A stretch of 64,000 nucleotides of DNA from [Bacillus] enclensis (GTDB lineage: Bacteria > Bacillota > Bacilli > Bacillales > Bacillaceae_B), in NCBI RefSeq assembly GCF_001456935.1, contig NZ_KQ758482.1:1468249-1532248 (forward strand), read 5' to 3'. The position numbers were made by a program, and so were the translations under genes. Positions 35,924 through 44,483 of this stretch are shown here, one piece after another. Within the stretch, counting starts at the first letter, position 1. The number at the start of each line of letters is the position of its first letter. A model generated the notes under the pieces. That model saw only the letters and a list, made by a program, of their open reading frames with translations, was not told the origin of the DNA and made no database searches.

Positions 35924-36727
35924 TTAGATTAAATATCCCAGCGCCTTCAGCCGGCTTTCGATGAAGATCTTCGAGTATTCGAAGATCTCCTCCCTTTCAG
36001 GCTCGTTATAAATTTCATGATAGCACTTCGGCCATTCCTTATAATGCATTTCAGAAAGAGACAGTTCATTGAACCATTTCTTGACCGCACTCTTATCCAC
36101 GATTTTATCATCCCCGGCCTGCAGCACAAGCAAAGGGACATCAGGCATTTTATTCATATTCAGTTTAGCAAGCTTGATCGCTTGTGCAAGCTCCCTGTAC
36201 CATCGGACCGAAACTTTTGTAATATAAAGAGTGTCATTGCTGTCGATTTCCCTTACATCTGCGTTCCTGGTTGCCATATCGATCGTCAATCCCGATGGGA
36301 ATTTCACCATCGGCGCAATCTTGTTCAGACCATAAGAAAGAAGTTCCACAGGTTTCGACGGTCCGTCAACCAGACCGAGGCATGGGGATGACAAAATGAC
36401 TCCCGCCACGTTCACGTGGGATTCCTGAAGCATTCTTACAGCAATCAGTCCGCCCATACTATGACCAAGGATGAATACGGGCAGGTCAAATTGATACGCA
36501 GCCTGAACCCAGTCTTTCACTTCGATAATATATTCGTCAAACGAGTCGATATGACCTCTTTGTCTCCTTGACGTCATTCCCTGGCCGGGCAAATCACCCA
36601 TTATGACATGAAAGCCCGATGCCCGCCACATTTCAATGAGCCAGCCGTACCGGCCATGATGTTCCATTGCTCCATGAATGATGACGATGACTGCTTTTGC
36701 CTCTTGATCTGTTTCCCATTTCCACAT
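35924..36727 (-). CDS. ytpA: Lysophospholipase-type hydrolase YtpA
   Basis: A 267-residue alpha/beta hydrolase. The nucleophile elbow is GHSMGG (near 90), with HGAMEHHGRY as the oxyanion loop and HEIYNE supplying the histidine. In B. subtilis YtpA is a lysophospholipase implicated in making the phospholipid antibiotic bacilysocin. The start at 36727 has AAGGAGG upstream. It is the first gene of ytpA-ytpB; whether the two products share a pathway is unknown. Confidence 0.9.
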   Translation of the reverse strand: MWKWETDQEAKAVIVIIHGAMEHHGRYGWLIEMWRASGFHVIMGDLPGQGMTSRRQRGHIDSFDEYIIEVKDWVQAAYQFDLPVFILGHSMGGLIAVRMLQESHVNVAGVILSSPCLGLVDGPSKPVELLSYGLNKIAPMVKFPSGLTIDMATRNADVREIDSNDTLYITKVSVRWYRELAQAIKLAKLNMNKMPDVPLLVLQAGDDKIVDKSAVKKWFNELSLSEMHYKEWPKCYHEIYNEPEREEIFEYSKIFIESRLKALGYLI

Positions 36728-36811
36728 GGCAAATCCTCCTTAAATGTTTCTCTAATGGTCATCATCTGCTACCATTATTATAGTAAAAAAAATTGAAAGG
36801 GGTAGTAAAAA

Positions 36812-37327
36812 ATGCTTTATCCTTATCATGATAAAAAACCAGTGATTGCAGAATCTGCCTATATCGCTGATTATGTAACGATTACGGGGGATGTTGAGAT
36901 CGGGGAAGAATCCAGCATCTGGTTCAATACTGTCATCAGGGGGGACGTAGCCCCAACCAGGATTGGCAGCAAAGTGAACGTGCAGGATAATTCCATCCTT
37001 CACCAAAGCCCTGAAAACCCCCTTATCCTGGAAGACGAAGTGACAGTCGGCCATGGTGTCATCCTGCACAGCTGTAAAATAAGGAAAAAAGCCCTCATCG
37101 GCATGGGATCGATCATCCTCGATAATGCCGAAATCGGGGAAGGTGCTTTTATCGGTGCCGGAAGTCTTGTCCCCCAAGGGAAAGTCATCCCTCCCAATAC
37201 ACTTGCCTTCGGCCGTCCCGCTAAAGTGGTGAGGGAACTAAATGAGCATGATATCAGTGAAATGAAACGGATCTCGAGGGAATATGCAGAAAAAGGACAG
37301 TATTATAAAAGCATCAAACCATTTTGA
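36812..37327 (+). CDS. ytoA: Gamma-carbonic-anhydrase-like hexapeptide protein (YtoA)
   Basis: A 171-residue left-handed beta-helix protein with repeated hexapeptides (VEIGEESSIWFNTVIRG, VTVGHGVILHS, IGEGAFIGAGS). Zinc-type histidines are in ILHQ and VTVGHGVILHSC. The family ranges from active carbonic anhydrases to acyltransferases and inactive relatives; activity is not assigned. It probably forms trimers. Divergent from ytpA, as in B. subtilis. The ATG at 36812 follows AAAGGGG. Confidence 0.9.
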   Translation: MLYPYHDKKPVIAESAYIADYVTITGDVEIGEESSIWFNTVIRGDVAPTRIGSKVNVQDNSILHQSPENPLILEDEVTVGHGVILHSCKIRKKALIGMGSIILDNAEIGEGAFIGAGSLVPQGKVIPPNTLAFGRPAKVVRELNEHDISEMKRISREYAEKGQYYKSIKPF

Positions 37328-37463
37328 TTCTTATACTTGTGATACCCCAATCCCAGCTGGATTACTACTGTTAAAAAACGGGATATACTGATCCGGTCTT
37401 AATTTTGGCCGGATCGGCAATTAGAAACCTGCAGCAGAATAGAGAATGCTGGTGCTTATTATT

Positions 37464-37590
37464 TTATCGCCCGGGATGAAATTATATCTCCCGTTTTTTT
37501 ATTTTATCGTGCAAATGCACAGTATATCGGCCAGAATATCTTTTTATCGACCAAAATCCCGATATATCGACCAATCTGCAAAATACGACA
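37464..37590. repeat. Phased short-word array E (TTATCG / TATATCGacC, exact 20-bp period)
   Basis: The trinucleotide ATC, within TTTATCG, TATATCT or TATATCG, begins at 37466, 37486, 37506, 37526, 37546 and 37566: six units exactly 20 bases apart. A seventh, decayed unit (ATACGAC) lies near 37583. It is in the convergent gap between ytoA and metK; 37328-37463 shows nothing else except a weak GATCGG/CCGATC-type inverted repeat. Confidence 0.9.
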
Positions 37591-37669
37591 AATCCTGCAT
37601 TCGCCCTGCTTTTCAACCCGCACTCTTCACCCACATATTCCTTTCATCCCCTACCCGAAGGAACTCCAT

Positions 37670-37706
37670 CAAAAAAACCAACACCCGTAAAGGTGCTGGT
37701 TTTTTT
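37670..37706. terminator. Terminator of metK
   Basis: AACCAACACC and GGTGCTGGTT pair around CGTAAA with A and T runs on both sides. Confidence 0.88.
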
Positions 37707-37717
37707 CATACCTGCTA

Positions 37718-38917
37718 TTAGTTAAGAGCTTCTGCTTTCAATGCTTCAGCTTTGTCCGTACGCTCCCAAGGAAGATCAAGATCGTTGCGGCCGAAGTGTC
37801 CGTAAGCAGCTGTCTGCTTGTAGATCGGACGGCGAAGGTCGAGCATCTTGATGATTCCTGCCGGGCGAAGGTCAAAGTTATTGCGAACTACATCAACCAA
37901 TACATCCTCCGAAACTTTACCCGTTCCGAATGTATCGACTGAGATCGAAACAGGCTGAGCTACACCGATTGCATACGCCAGTTGGACTTCACATTTCTCA
38001 GCAAGTCCTGCTGCCACGATGTTTTTCGCAACATAGCGTGCTGCATAAGCTGCAGATCGGTCAACCTTCGTTGCATCCTTACCGGAGAAGGCACCGCCGC
38101 CGTGGCGTGCATAACCGCCGTACGTGTCAACGATGATCTTGCGGCCTGTAAGACCTGCATCCCCTTGAGGTCCGCCGATGACGAAGCGGCCTGTCGGGTT
38201 GATGAAGTATTTAGTGTTTTCGTCGATCAGTTCTTTCGGTACAACCGGATCGATGACATATTCCTTCAGGTTGCGCTGGATCTGTTCAAGTGAAACTTCA
38301 GGGTGATGCTGTGTAGAGATGACGATCGTGTCGATACGCACAGGCTTATCGTTTTCATCATACTCAACAGTTACCTGGGTTTTACCGTCCGGACGTAGGT
38401 AAGGAAGAACTTCTTCTTTACGGACTTCAGTCAATTGACGGGATATTTTGTGAGCAAGCGAGATCGGAAGCGGCATAAGCTCCTTCGTTTCGTTGCACGC
38501 AAATCCGAACATCAGCCCCTGGTCCCCTGCACCGATCGCTTCGATTTCTTCATCGGACATTTGCCCTTCACGAGCTTCAAGCGCCTGGTCTACACCCTGG
38601 GCGATATCTGCGGACTGCTCGTCAATAGATGTCAATACAGCACAAGTTTCGGCATCGAAACCATATTTTGCACGAGTGTAGCCGATCCCGCGAATCGTTT
38701 CACGGACGATTTTCGGAATGTCCACATACGTACTTGTCGTGATTTCACCTGCAACAAGCACAAGGCCTGTTGTAACAGATGTTTCACAAGCCACGCGGGC
38801 ATTCGGATCATTCGTTAAAATGGCATCAAGAATTGAATCAGAGATTTGGTCACAAATCTTATCTGGGTGTCCTTCAGTTACGGACTCAGATGTAAACAGA
38901 CGACGTTTAGTTGACAT
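37718..38917 (-). CDS. metK: S-adenosylmethionine synthetase
   Basis: A 399-residue enzyme that joins ATP and methionine to make S-adenosylmethionine. [20 protein letters not shown] opens the protein; [12 protein letters not shown] (near 120) and the phosphate loop [19 protein letters not shown] (near 270) are the family signatures. The ATG at 38917 is seven bases after AGGAGG; an in-frame TTG one codon earlier is less likely. Expression is under an S-box, closing a feedback loop on its own product, which the methyltransferases trmB and ytqB and radical SAM protein ytqA in this window consume. Confidence 0.98.
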   Translation of the reverse strand: MSTKRRLFTSESVTEGHPDKICDQISDSILDAILTNDPNARVACETSVTTGLVLVAGEITTSTYVDIPKIVRETIRGIGYTRAKYGFDAETCAVLTSIDEQSADIAQGVDQALEAREGQMSDEEIEAIGAGDQGLMFGFACNETKELMPLPISLAHKISRQLTEVRKEEVLPYLRPDGKTQVTVEYDENDKPVRIDTIVISTQHHPEVSLEQIQRNLKEYVIDPVVPKELIDENTKYFINPTGRFVIGGPQGDAGLTGRKIIVDTYGGYARHGGGAFSGKDATKVDRSAAYAARYVAKNIVAAGLAEKCEVQLAYAIGVAQPVSISVDTFGTGKVSEDVLVDVVRNNFDLRPAGIIKMLDLRRPIYKQTAAYGHFGRNDLDLPWERTDKAEALKAEALN

Positions 38918-39073
38918 CAAGGTTCCTCCTTAAGCGTAATTGCCGGCTTTACCGGCAAAACAAATAAACAGATACGGTACTCATTTCCCTAAGTAGTATG
39001 AAGTAAACATGGTTTTTTTATAAGGAAGGCCCTTATATAAAACCTGAGATTTAACTAATTATGCAGACTATAA

Positions 39074-39120
39074 AACAGAAAAAACCCTTCCTCTAAAAAG
39101 CACAAAGAGGAAAGGTTTCA
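39074..39120 (-). terminator. S-box expression-platform terminator
   Basis: On the minus strand AAACCTTTCCTCTTT pairs with AGAGGAAGGGTTT and a T run follows, just downstream of the SAM aptamer. Confidence 0.9.
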
Positions 39121-39141
39121 GATCATAGCCGCGCCTTTTCT

Positions 39142-39282
39142 CTCTTATCGTTCAAGGTATCCACCTTGCCTCAGTTTAGCACCTTCGCTTCATGGGATCC
39201 TTCAATAAGAAAGACCCACTATCTATTTAGCAGGTTGCTGGGTTTCATAGGGTCTGCTCCCTCCACCAGCTCAGGATAAGAG
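39142..39282 (-). promoter_or_regulatory. SAM-I riboswitch (S-box) of metK
   Basis: On the minus strand P1 is CTCTTATC (39275-39282) with GATAAGAG (39142-39149). Between them GAGCTGGTGGAGGGA, GACCCTATGAAACCC-AGCAACC, AAGGTGCTAAA and GGATACCTTGAACGA reproduce the conserved S-box core. SAM binding would favour the terminator and shut off metK. Confidence 0.97.
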
Positions 39283-39613
39283 TATCCGTTCAAGGTACAA
39301 TAATAACGTTAAATACTCAAGAGTGTCAAATGTTTTTTAGTATGAAAAGATTCCCGGTAAATCCGACTGGATAAACGACTCAAATATATTAAGAAGAAAC
39401 ATAACAAACATGGGTAAATGCATGATGATTTTCCGGTGGACAAGCATAAACTGCTCTAATAAGGAGAAATAAGGTGCGGATTTTAAGGAAAATGTTACAA
39501 GTTTAAGTCACAATATAAAAAATGACTAAATAGTATAGACTAATAAATTAATTGTGTTATACTATTTTTGAAAAGATACAAGGTATTTAAATTTATATAA
39601 AGGAAGGGTTCTA
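39283..39613. other. Divergent control region of metK and pckA
   Basis: About 330 AT-rich bases. It must hold the metK promoter (right of the S-box) and that of pckA. TATACT at about 39557-39562 is a plausible -10 for pckA, without a clear -35. No operator was recognised, although pckA in B. subtilis is repressed by CcpN. Confidence 0.4.
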
Positions 39614-41203
39614 ATGAATTCAGTGAGCATGTCTAATGAGTTAACAGAATTACTTAACGGTCAAAACATAAAAAATCAACTGTCTGTTTCACAATTAGTG
39701 GAAAAAGTTCTCCATAGAAATGAAGGCGTTTTAACTTCTTCGGGTGCGGTAAGAGCTGAAACGGGAACATATACAGGGCGCTCTCCTAAAGATAAATTCA
39801 TCGTCGAGGAGCCTACTACGAAAGATAAGATTGATTGGGGATCTGTCAATCAGCCAATCTCCGCTGAATCATTCGATAAATTATATCATAAAGTCCTTGC
39901 ATACTTAAAAGAAAAAGAAGAAGTATTTGTCTTCAACGGGTTTGCAGGCGCAGATCCAAAACATAGACTGCCGATTCAGGTGATCAATGAATTTGCGTGG
40001 CATAACCTTTTCGCGCACCAGCTTTTCATCCGTCCAAGTGCGGAGGAGCTAATCTCTCACAATTCCGAATTCACGATCGTTTCTGCCCCTAACTTTAAAG
40101 CAGATCCCGCGGTTGACGGCACCAACTCGGAAACATTCATCATTGTTTCATTCGAAAAACGCATCGTCCTGATCGGCGGGACTGAATATGCAGGAGAAAT
40201 GAAAAAGTCAATCTTCTCCGTCATGAACTACATGCTCCCTGAAGCCGATATCCTTTCCATGCACTGCTCGGCGAATGTCGGCCGCGAAGGTGATGTTGCC
40301 TTATTCTTCGGACTTTCCGGAACAGGGAAGACGACTTTATCGGCAGATCCGAACCGCCGTCTGATCGGAGACGACGAACACGGCTGGTCGCCGAACGGCG
40401 TATTCAATATCGAAGGCGGCTGCTATGCAAAATGCATCGGACTGACCCGTGAAAAGGAGCCTCAAATCTTTGATGCCATCCGTTTTGGATCAGTCCTTGA
40501 GAATGTCGTGCTTGATGAAGATTCACGCATTCCTGATTATGAGAATAACAGTTTAACAGAAAATACCCGTGCCGCTTATCCGCTCCAGGCAATGGAAAAT
40601 ATCGTGGAGCCAAGCGTGGCCGGACACCCTAATACAATCGTATTCCTGACTGCGGATGCATTCGGCGTACTGCCTCCGATCAGCAAACTGACAAAAGAAC
40701 AGGCAATGTACCACTTCCTGAGCGGATACACTTCCAAGCTTGCTGGAACCGAGCGCGGCATCACTTCGCCGCAGGCAACATTCTCAACATGCTTCGGTTC
40801 GCCATTCCTGCCGCTTGCAGCTACTCGTTATGCTGAAATGCTCGGAAAGAAAATCGATGAGCATAATGCAGAAGTGTATCTCGTGAATACTGGATGGACC
40901 GGCGGTGAATATGGCGTCGGCAGCCGAATGAAGCTTTCATTCACGCGTGCGATGGTGCAGGCAGCATTGGAAGGCGAACTGACGAACGTCGAAACCGAAA
41001 AGGACGAAATCTTTGGCCTGAACATCCCTGTACACGTACCTGGAGTACCGGATGAGGTACTGCAGCCGGTTAAGACATGGTCGGATGAAAAAGCGTACAA
41101 AGCGAAAGCGACCGAACTTGCCAGCCAATTCAACGACAACTTCAAGAAATTCACTAACGTTCCAGCCGAAATCGAAGCAAAAGGCGGTCCGTCAGTAAAA
41201 TAA
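39614..41203 (+). CDS. pckA: Phosphoenolpyruvate carboxykinase (ATP)
   Basis: A 529-residue enzyme converting oxaloacetate and ATP to phosphoenolpyruvate and CO2, the entry step to gluconeogenesis. The kinase-type P-loop GLSGTGKT is at 233-240, followed by [23 protein letters not shown] and [13 protein letters not shown] are family signatures. Length fits the bacterial enzyme. AAGGAAGGG precedes the ATG at 39614. It ends in its own terminator and is probably monocistronic. Confidence 0.98.
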   Translation: MNSVSMSNELTELLNGQNIKNQLSVSQLVEKVLHRNEGVLTSSGAVRAETGTYTGRSPKDKFIVEEPTTKDKIDWGSVNQPISAESFDKLYHKVLAYLKEKEEVFVFNGFAGADPKHRLPIQVINEFAWHNLFAHQLFIRPSAEELISHNSEFTIVSAPNFKADPAVDGTNSETFIIVSFEKRIVLIGGTEYAGEMKKSIFSVMNYMLPEADILSMHCSANVGREGDVALFFGLSGTGKTTLSADPNRRLIGDDEHGWSPNGVFNIEGGCYAKCIGLTREKEPQIFDAIRFGSVLENVVLDEDSRIPDYENNSLTENTRAAYPLQAMENIVEPSVAGHPNTIVFLTADAFGVLPPISKLTKEQAMYHFLSGYTSKLAGTERGITSPQATFSTCFGSPFLPLAATRYAEMLGKKIDEHNAEVYLVNTGWTGGEYGVGSRMKLSFTRAMVQAALEGELTNVETEKDEIFGLNIPVHVPGVPDEVLQPVKTWSDEKAYKAKATELASQFNDNFKKFTNVPAEIEAKGGPSVK

Positions 41204-41215
41204 TTCATGCAGAAG

Positions 41216-41249
41216 AGTCCAGCACTTAAAATGTGTTGGGCTTTTTTTA
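41216..41249 (+). terminator. Terminator of pckA
   Basis: AGTCCAGCAC and GTGTTGGGCT pair around TTAAAAT, followed by seven T residues. Confidence 0.88.
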
Positions 41250-41311
41250 TTTTTGGGACGGGTTTTGCGGGGATGATCTTAATTCTTGGTTGTCTCATCT
41301 GGAGGCATGGG

Positions 41312-41425
41312 CGGTAGTCAACGATTTAGTTTTTTATCAACGAAAATCTCGGATTGATTATCAACAAAAAAACCGATTTATCAATGTTTTTTCAGGTTAC
41401 CGACAATTCTCTGTAAATCAACAAA
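41312..41425. repeat. Phased short-word array F (TTATCAAC, about 20-bp period)
   Basis: TCAAC or a close variant starts at 41318, 41337, 41361, 41381 (TCAAT) and 41418, with TTACCGAC at about 41397 filling the gap. Units share an ATTATCAACAAAA-like context and have spacings of 18-24 bases. It lies in the convergent gap between pckA and the small membrane gene. Confidence 0.75.
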
Positions 41426-41479
41426 TTCCGCCTGCGCCGATAACAACATCCAGCACCCCAATCCAACCCATCCCCAAAT

Positions 41480-41503
41480 AAAAAAAGAGGATTCCTCCTC
41501 TTT
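41480..41503 (-). terminator. Short terminator of the 41.5-kb membrane gene
   Basis: AAAGAGGA and TCCTCTTT pair around TTCC, with a T run on the minus strand. Confidence 0.7.
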
Positions 41504-41516
41504 CCTTAAAACAAAG

Positions 41517-41666
41517 CTATACACCTTTCTTCCGGCCTGTAATCAGATTCCACAAGAACACGATTACGGCAATGACCAATAAAATATGGATGATGGCTCC
41601 GCCGATCTTGAATATCAGTCCAAGCAGCCAAAGGACAACAAGGATCCCGATAATGGTCCACAACAT
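41517..41666 (-). CDS. Lmo0937-type small membrane protein
   Basis: A 49-residue protein: MLWTIIGILVVLWLLGLIFK, then a second hydrophobic stretch IIHILLVIAVIVFLWNLI and a short basic tail GRKKGV. Two membrane spans fill almost the whole sequence. It matches the lmo0937 family of tiny membrane proteins found throughout Firmicutes, function unknown. AAGGAGGCGG lies upstream of the ATG at 41666. Confidence 0.85.
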   Translation of the reverse strand: MLWTIIGILVVLWLLGLIFKIGGAIIHILLVIAVIVFLWNLITGRKKGV

Positions 41667-41853
41667 CTATACCGCCTCCTTCATGATGAATTAGTGCTCA
41701 CTCATTTACTGATGATAAATCATGTATTGATGCTAACTTTCCCTAAAATTCATTTTTTAAAACAAAAAAGGAAATTTAGTAAAAATTCTCTTTACTAAAT
41801 ATTATAAATTTTGGTAATATATCAATTAAAACTTATAAAGGGGTTTGGGGGAA

Positions 41854-42642
41854 ATGATCAAGGTACTGACACAGGAGGATGACAGGCAATGCCAGCAGTT
41901 AATTCAAAAAGAGCCTGCTGAGAACTTGTTCATCATTGGTGATATTGAAGCATTCGGTTACGAACAGGATTTTCAGAAGATCTGGGGGGATTTTGACGAA
42001 GATGGGAATCTGAGAGGGGTCCTTCTGAAGTATAGAGAGAACTTCATTCCTTATTCGCCGGGGGAATTCGATGCGGAAGGGTTTGCAGCCATCATCAACA
42101 GCTGCGAGGACTTTTCCATCATGTCCGGGTTAAAGGCCGTAACGTCGAAAGTCGAACCTTTTCTATCAAGGGAATTCCAATCCAAAAGACAGATGTACTA
42201 TGCCAAACTGGATAATTCGGAGTCATTATCAGAAGGAGAGCTTCATCATGTTGAAAAAGCCACCATTGAGGCATTGCCAAAATTGGTTGAGCTCCTGAAC
42301 AGCATCCCGGAGTTCAGCGGCGGAAGTTTCACTGTCGAGAAAAGAAAACACGGGATGGAAAAAGGGGTCGCGCGCAGCTACTATATCGAAAGAGACGGCA
42401 TCTTTGTATCTTCCGCTTCCACTACTGCGGAGAACAGCTCCTCGGCGATGATCGTGGCCGTCTGCACTCATCCAGATTATAAGAAAAAAGGATATGCGAC
42501 CGAGTGCATGACAAAATTATGCCGTGATGTTCTCCAAGAAGGCAAGGAGCTCTGCCTTTTTTACGATAATCCCGAGGCGGGCAGGATTTATAAAAATATT
42601 GGTTTTGAAGATATAGGCTACTGGATGATGTATAAATTTTAA
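41854..42642 (+). CDS. GNAT-family N-acetyltransferase
   Basis: A 262-residue protein with an N-terminal half of weak similarity to the family (NLFIIGDIEAFGYEQDFQ) and a C-terminal GNAT domain. The acetyl-CoA loop is CTHPDYKKKGYATECMTKL (near 208-226), followed by ELCLFYDNPEAGRIYKNIGFE. Substrate unknown; cytoplasmic. The ATG at 41854 is chosen because GGGGG is just upstream; the TTG at 41845 is the alternative. It stands alone with a strong terminator. Confidence 0.83.
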   Translation: MIKVLTQEDDRQCQQLIQKEPAENLFIIGDIEAFGYEQDFQKIWGDFDEDGNLRGVLLKYRENFIPYSPGEFDAEGFAAIINSCEDFSIMSGLKAVTSKVEPFLSREFQSKRQMYYAKLDNSESLSEGELHHVEKATIEALPKLVELLNSIPEFSGGSFTVEKRKHGMEKGVARSYYIERDGIFVSSASTTAENSSSAMIVAVCTHPDYKKKGYATECMTKLCRDVLQEGKELCLFYDNPEAGRIYKNIGFEDIGYWMMYKF

Positions 42643-42647
42643 TATTC

Positions 42648-42694
42648 CCAAAAAAACAGCCGGATCTCCATTTTCAGGAGACCCGGCTGTTTTC
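42648..42694. terminator. Bidirectional terminator between the GNAT gene and bioY
   Basis: AAACAGCCGG(A)TCTCC and GGAGA(C)CCGGCTGTTTT form a long stem with one mismatch. Confidence 0.9.
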
Positions 42695-42696
42695 AT

Positions 42697-43260
42697 TCAT
42701 GCCGCAGCATCTGCACGATTGTGTATCAATCTTGCCTGAATCAGCCGCTTTCGAACGGTAATCCCTATCCAGCTGGCCAGGAATGCCTTGATCAATCCGA
42801 CCACGATGAACGGATACACTCCTGCCGCCATCGCCTGTGTCCAGCTTAAATCTGCCACGTATTTCAATTGAATGGTCCCGATCAGAAGGGTGACGACCAT
42901 CCCCGCCGTATTCGCCACCATTGCCATTGTAAGATTGAACTTTGTCTTCTCAAGGATCAAGCCTGTAATGAATGCCGCCGCGCTAAACCCGAATATGTAG
43001 CCCCCGGTTGGTCCCACCAACACCTGGGCACCTCCGCTGAATCCTGCAAAGACCGGCACCCCTACCGCTCCAAGCAATGCATATCCAATCATGGCGAAAG
43101 CTCCGTATCTGCTTCCCAGAATCGTTGCCGTCAGTCCGACCGCCAGTGTCTGCCCGCTGATTGGAACGAGCGGGAGCGGTATTTCTATCTGCGCAAAAAT
43201 CCCCGTTATCGCAGCAAAGATGCTGCACTGTATGATCACTCTTAATTTTTCCCCATTCAT
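42697..43260 (-). CDS. bioY: Biotin transporter substrate-binding component BioY
   Basis: A 187-residue, six-segment membrane protein, the S component of an ECF-type biotin transporter. AQIEIPLPLVPISGQTLAVG and GPTGGYIFGFSAAAFITG are the BioY signatures. It would use a shared ECF module encoded elsewhere. The start at 43260 follows GGGGAGAAC. A BirA-type operator lies immediately upstream, so uptake should be repressed when biotin is plentiful. Confidence 0.95.
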   Translation of the reverse strand: MNGEKLRVIIQCSIFAAITGIFAQIEIPLPLVPISGQTLAVGLTATILGSRYGAFAMIGYALLGAVGVPVFAGFSGGAQVLVGPTGGYIFGFSAAAFITGLILEKTKFNLTMAMVANTAGMVVTLLIGTIQLKYVADLSWTQAMAAGVYPFIVVGLIKAFLASWIGITVRKRLIQARLIHNRADAAA

Positions 43261-43277
43261 GATTGTTCTCCCCTTTT

Positions 43278-43310
43278 GCGTTAACCTTCAATAATATAAA
43301 GTTAACACAA
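43278..43310 (-). promoter_or_regulatory. BirA-type biotin operator of bioY
   Basis: GTTAACC (43280-43286) and GTTAAC (43301-43306) are separated by 14 AT-rich bases and continue into ACAATT on the right. This fits the Bacillus BirA box, TTGTTAACC, spacer, GGTTAACAA. Confidence 0.85.
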
Positions 43311-43313
43311 TTT

Positions 43314-43859
43314 TCAATTCTCGGGAAGAACCTTAAATACTTTTTCTACAAACCAGCGTATGATATAGGAAAGGACAAAATATATGACAAACGACCACCA
43401 TGGTTCCCATTGATACGCCTTATAATAATCGAGCCACCTGAAAAACGGTTCGCTGATGAATGAAGCTCCACCGGCCAAAACTAAATTTGCAATAAAAAAT
43501 GCTTTTCCTTTGGGAAAATAATAATAAATTAACATATAAGTGACCGGTATCAACGCATAATCAAATAAATAGGCTTTCGGATAAATGGGCAAAAGCTCGG
43601 TCGGATAGCCCCAATAACCCAGTTCATACCCAAACCCGTCCAAGTTCGCCGCTGCCATGATCCATACCAGACCCAGGAACAATATCCTCGGAAGCTGCCG
43701 GCGATCCACCAATTTCAACAGCAGCACCCAGAGAAGAATCATTAAAACAATTATGATCCACCACTTCAGTGAAAGGAAATTGTATTTCAACCAATAGTCA
43801 ATATTTAAATTTACCGCCCTCTGCAGCTCGTCATGAACTTTATCATATTTCTCAACCAT
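43314..43859 (-). CDS. CBO0543-type membrane protein
   Basis: A 181-residue membrane protein with about five hydrophobic segments and many Trp and Tyr residues (NIDYWLKYNFLSLKWW, YYFPKGKAFFIANLVLAGG, FFRWLDYYKAYQWEPWW). It resembles the CBO0543 family of small Firmicute membrane proteins; function unknown. It ends four bases before the BirA box of bioY, so bioY most likely has its own promoter within or next to this gene's tail. Confidence 0.75.
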   Translation of the reverse strand: MVEKYDKVHDELQRAVNLNIDYWLKYNFLSLKWWIIIVLMILLWVLLLKLVDRRQLPRILFLGLVWIMAAANLDGFGYELGYWGYPTELLPIYPKAYLFDYALIPVTYMLIYYYFPKGKAFFIANLVLAGGASFISEPFFRWLDYYKAYQWEPWWSFVIYFVLSYIIRWFVEKVFKVLPEN

Positions 43860-43952
43860 CGCAGTACCTCAGTTTTTTTACTAGTATGGGAATATATCCA
43901 AGTATTTATCCTAAAATAAAAGAGGCTGGGACAAAAGTGATTTAGCATAAGC

Positions 43953-44006
43953 AAAACCCGAACTATTTTGCATGAGATGAGGCAAAATAGCTCGGGTTTT
44001 TTATTT
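43953..44006. other. Long CCCGAAC/CTCGGG hairpin inside R6 element
   Basis: AAACCCGAACTATTTTGC and GCAAAATAGCTCGGGTTT pair around about 12 bases, flanked by A and T runs. It could terminate ytmB transcription on the minus strand. Confidence 0.7.
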
Positions 44007-44037
44007 GTTCATTGTACATCTAGGAATTAGCTCATTC

Positions 44038-44165
44038 AGCGGTTGATTGGAGTGCAAGACGAAGACTCCTGCGGGAAGAGTAGCTTATGTGAGACCCCGC
44101 AGGCTTGCCGAGGAGGCTCACGGGCTACCCGCGGAAAGCGTAGTCTTGCACGGAAATCATTAGCG
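44038..44165 (+). repeat. Intergenic repeat element, copy R6 (short form)
   Basis: It starts CAGCGGTTGATTGGAGTG, holds GACTCCTGCGGGAAGAGTAGC and ACCCGCGGAAAGCG, and ends TTGCACGGAAATCATTAGCG. It is the cleanest copy and lacks the inner module. Confidence 0.9.
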
Positions 44166-44228
44166 TTATTTAGTCCACTCTGAAATGTTCGTCTTTAGAC
44201 AAGGGAATTTTAGTTTTGTCCCAATCTC

Positions 44229-44471
44229 CTAATTGGTTTTATTGAGCGAAATCAGCTTGTAGAAGATGATGGTTTGATCATCATGCCATTGGACTTTTTC
44301 AATCATCGCATAGCCCCTTGAGTGGCTCTTCTTCGTTGTCCTTACTTCAATGGGGGTGTTCATCGGATACAAACGGTAGCCTTCTTTTTGCAACTGAAAT
44401 AAGTTGTCTTTCTTCCTCACTTCTCTTCCTTTCGTGACGAGCATGGTATTAAGCTCAAGACCCATTCCCAT
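44229..44471 (-). CDS. ytmB: YtmB-like protein (DUF2584)
   Basis: An 80-residue soluble protein of the DUF2584/YtmB family: MGMGLELNTMLVTKGREV, EGYRLYPMNTPIEV and a beta-rich C-terminus. Same length and position as in B. subtilis; function unknown. It follows ytmA by 12 bases and is likely cotranscribed. The ATG has AAAGGGGAAT upstream. Confidence 0.87.
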   Translation of the reverse strand: MGMGLELNTMLVTKGREVRKKDNLFQLQKEGYRLYPMNTPIEVRTTKKSHSRGYAMIEKVQWHDDQTIIFYKLISLNKTN

Positions 44472-44483
44472 GGTGATTCCCCT

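Larger units (their letters stand above)
43922..44228. mobile_element. Full-length R6 element with terminal inverted repeats
   Basis: The left end GAGGCTGGGACAAAA (43922-43936) and right end TTTTGTCCCAATCTC (44214-44228) are inverted repeats matching at 13 of 15 positions. Inside are a CCCGAAC hairpin (43955-44005) and the short-form repeat R6 (44038-44165). There is no open reading frame, so it would be a non-autonomous, MITE-like element. The right end abuts the ytmB stop codon. Target duplication is not evident. Confidence 0.55.

Noticed and set aside
43922-44228. Insertion sequence with transposase
   Set aside because: There is no open frame; it can only be a non-autonomous element.
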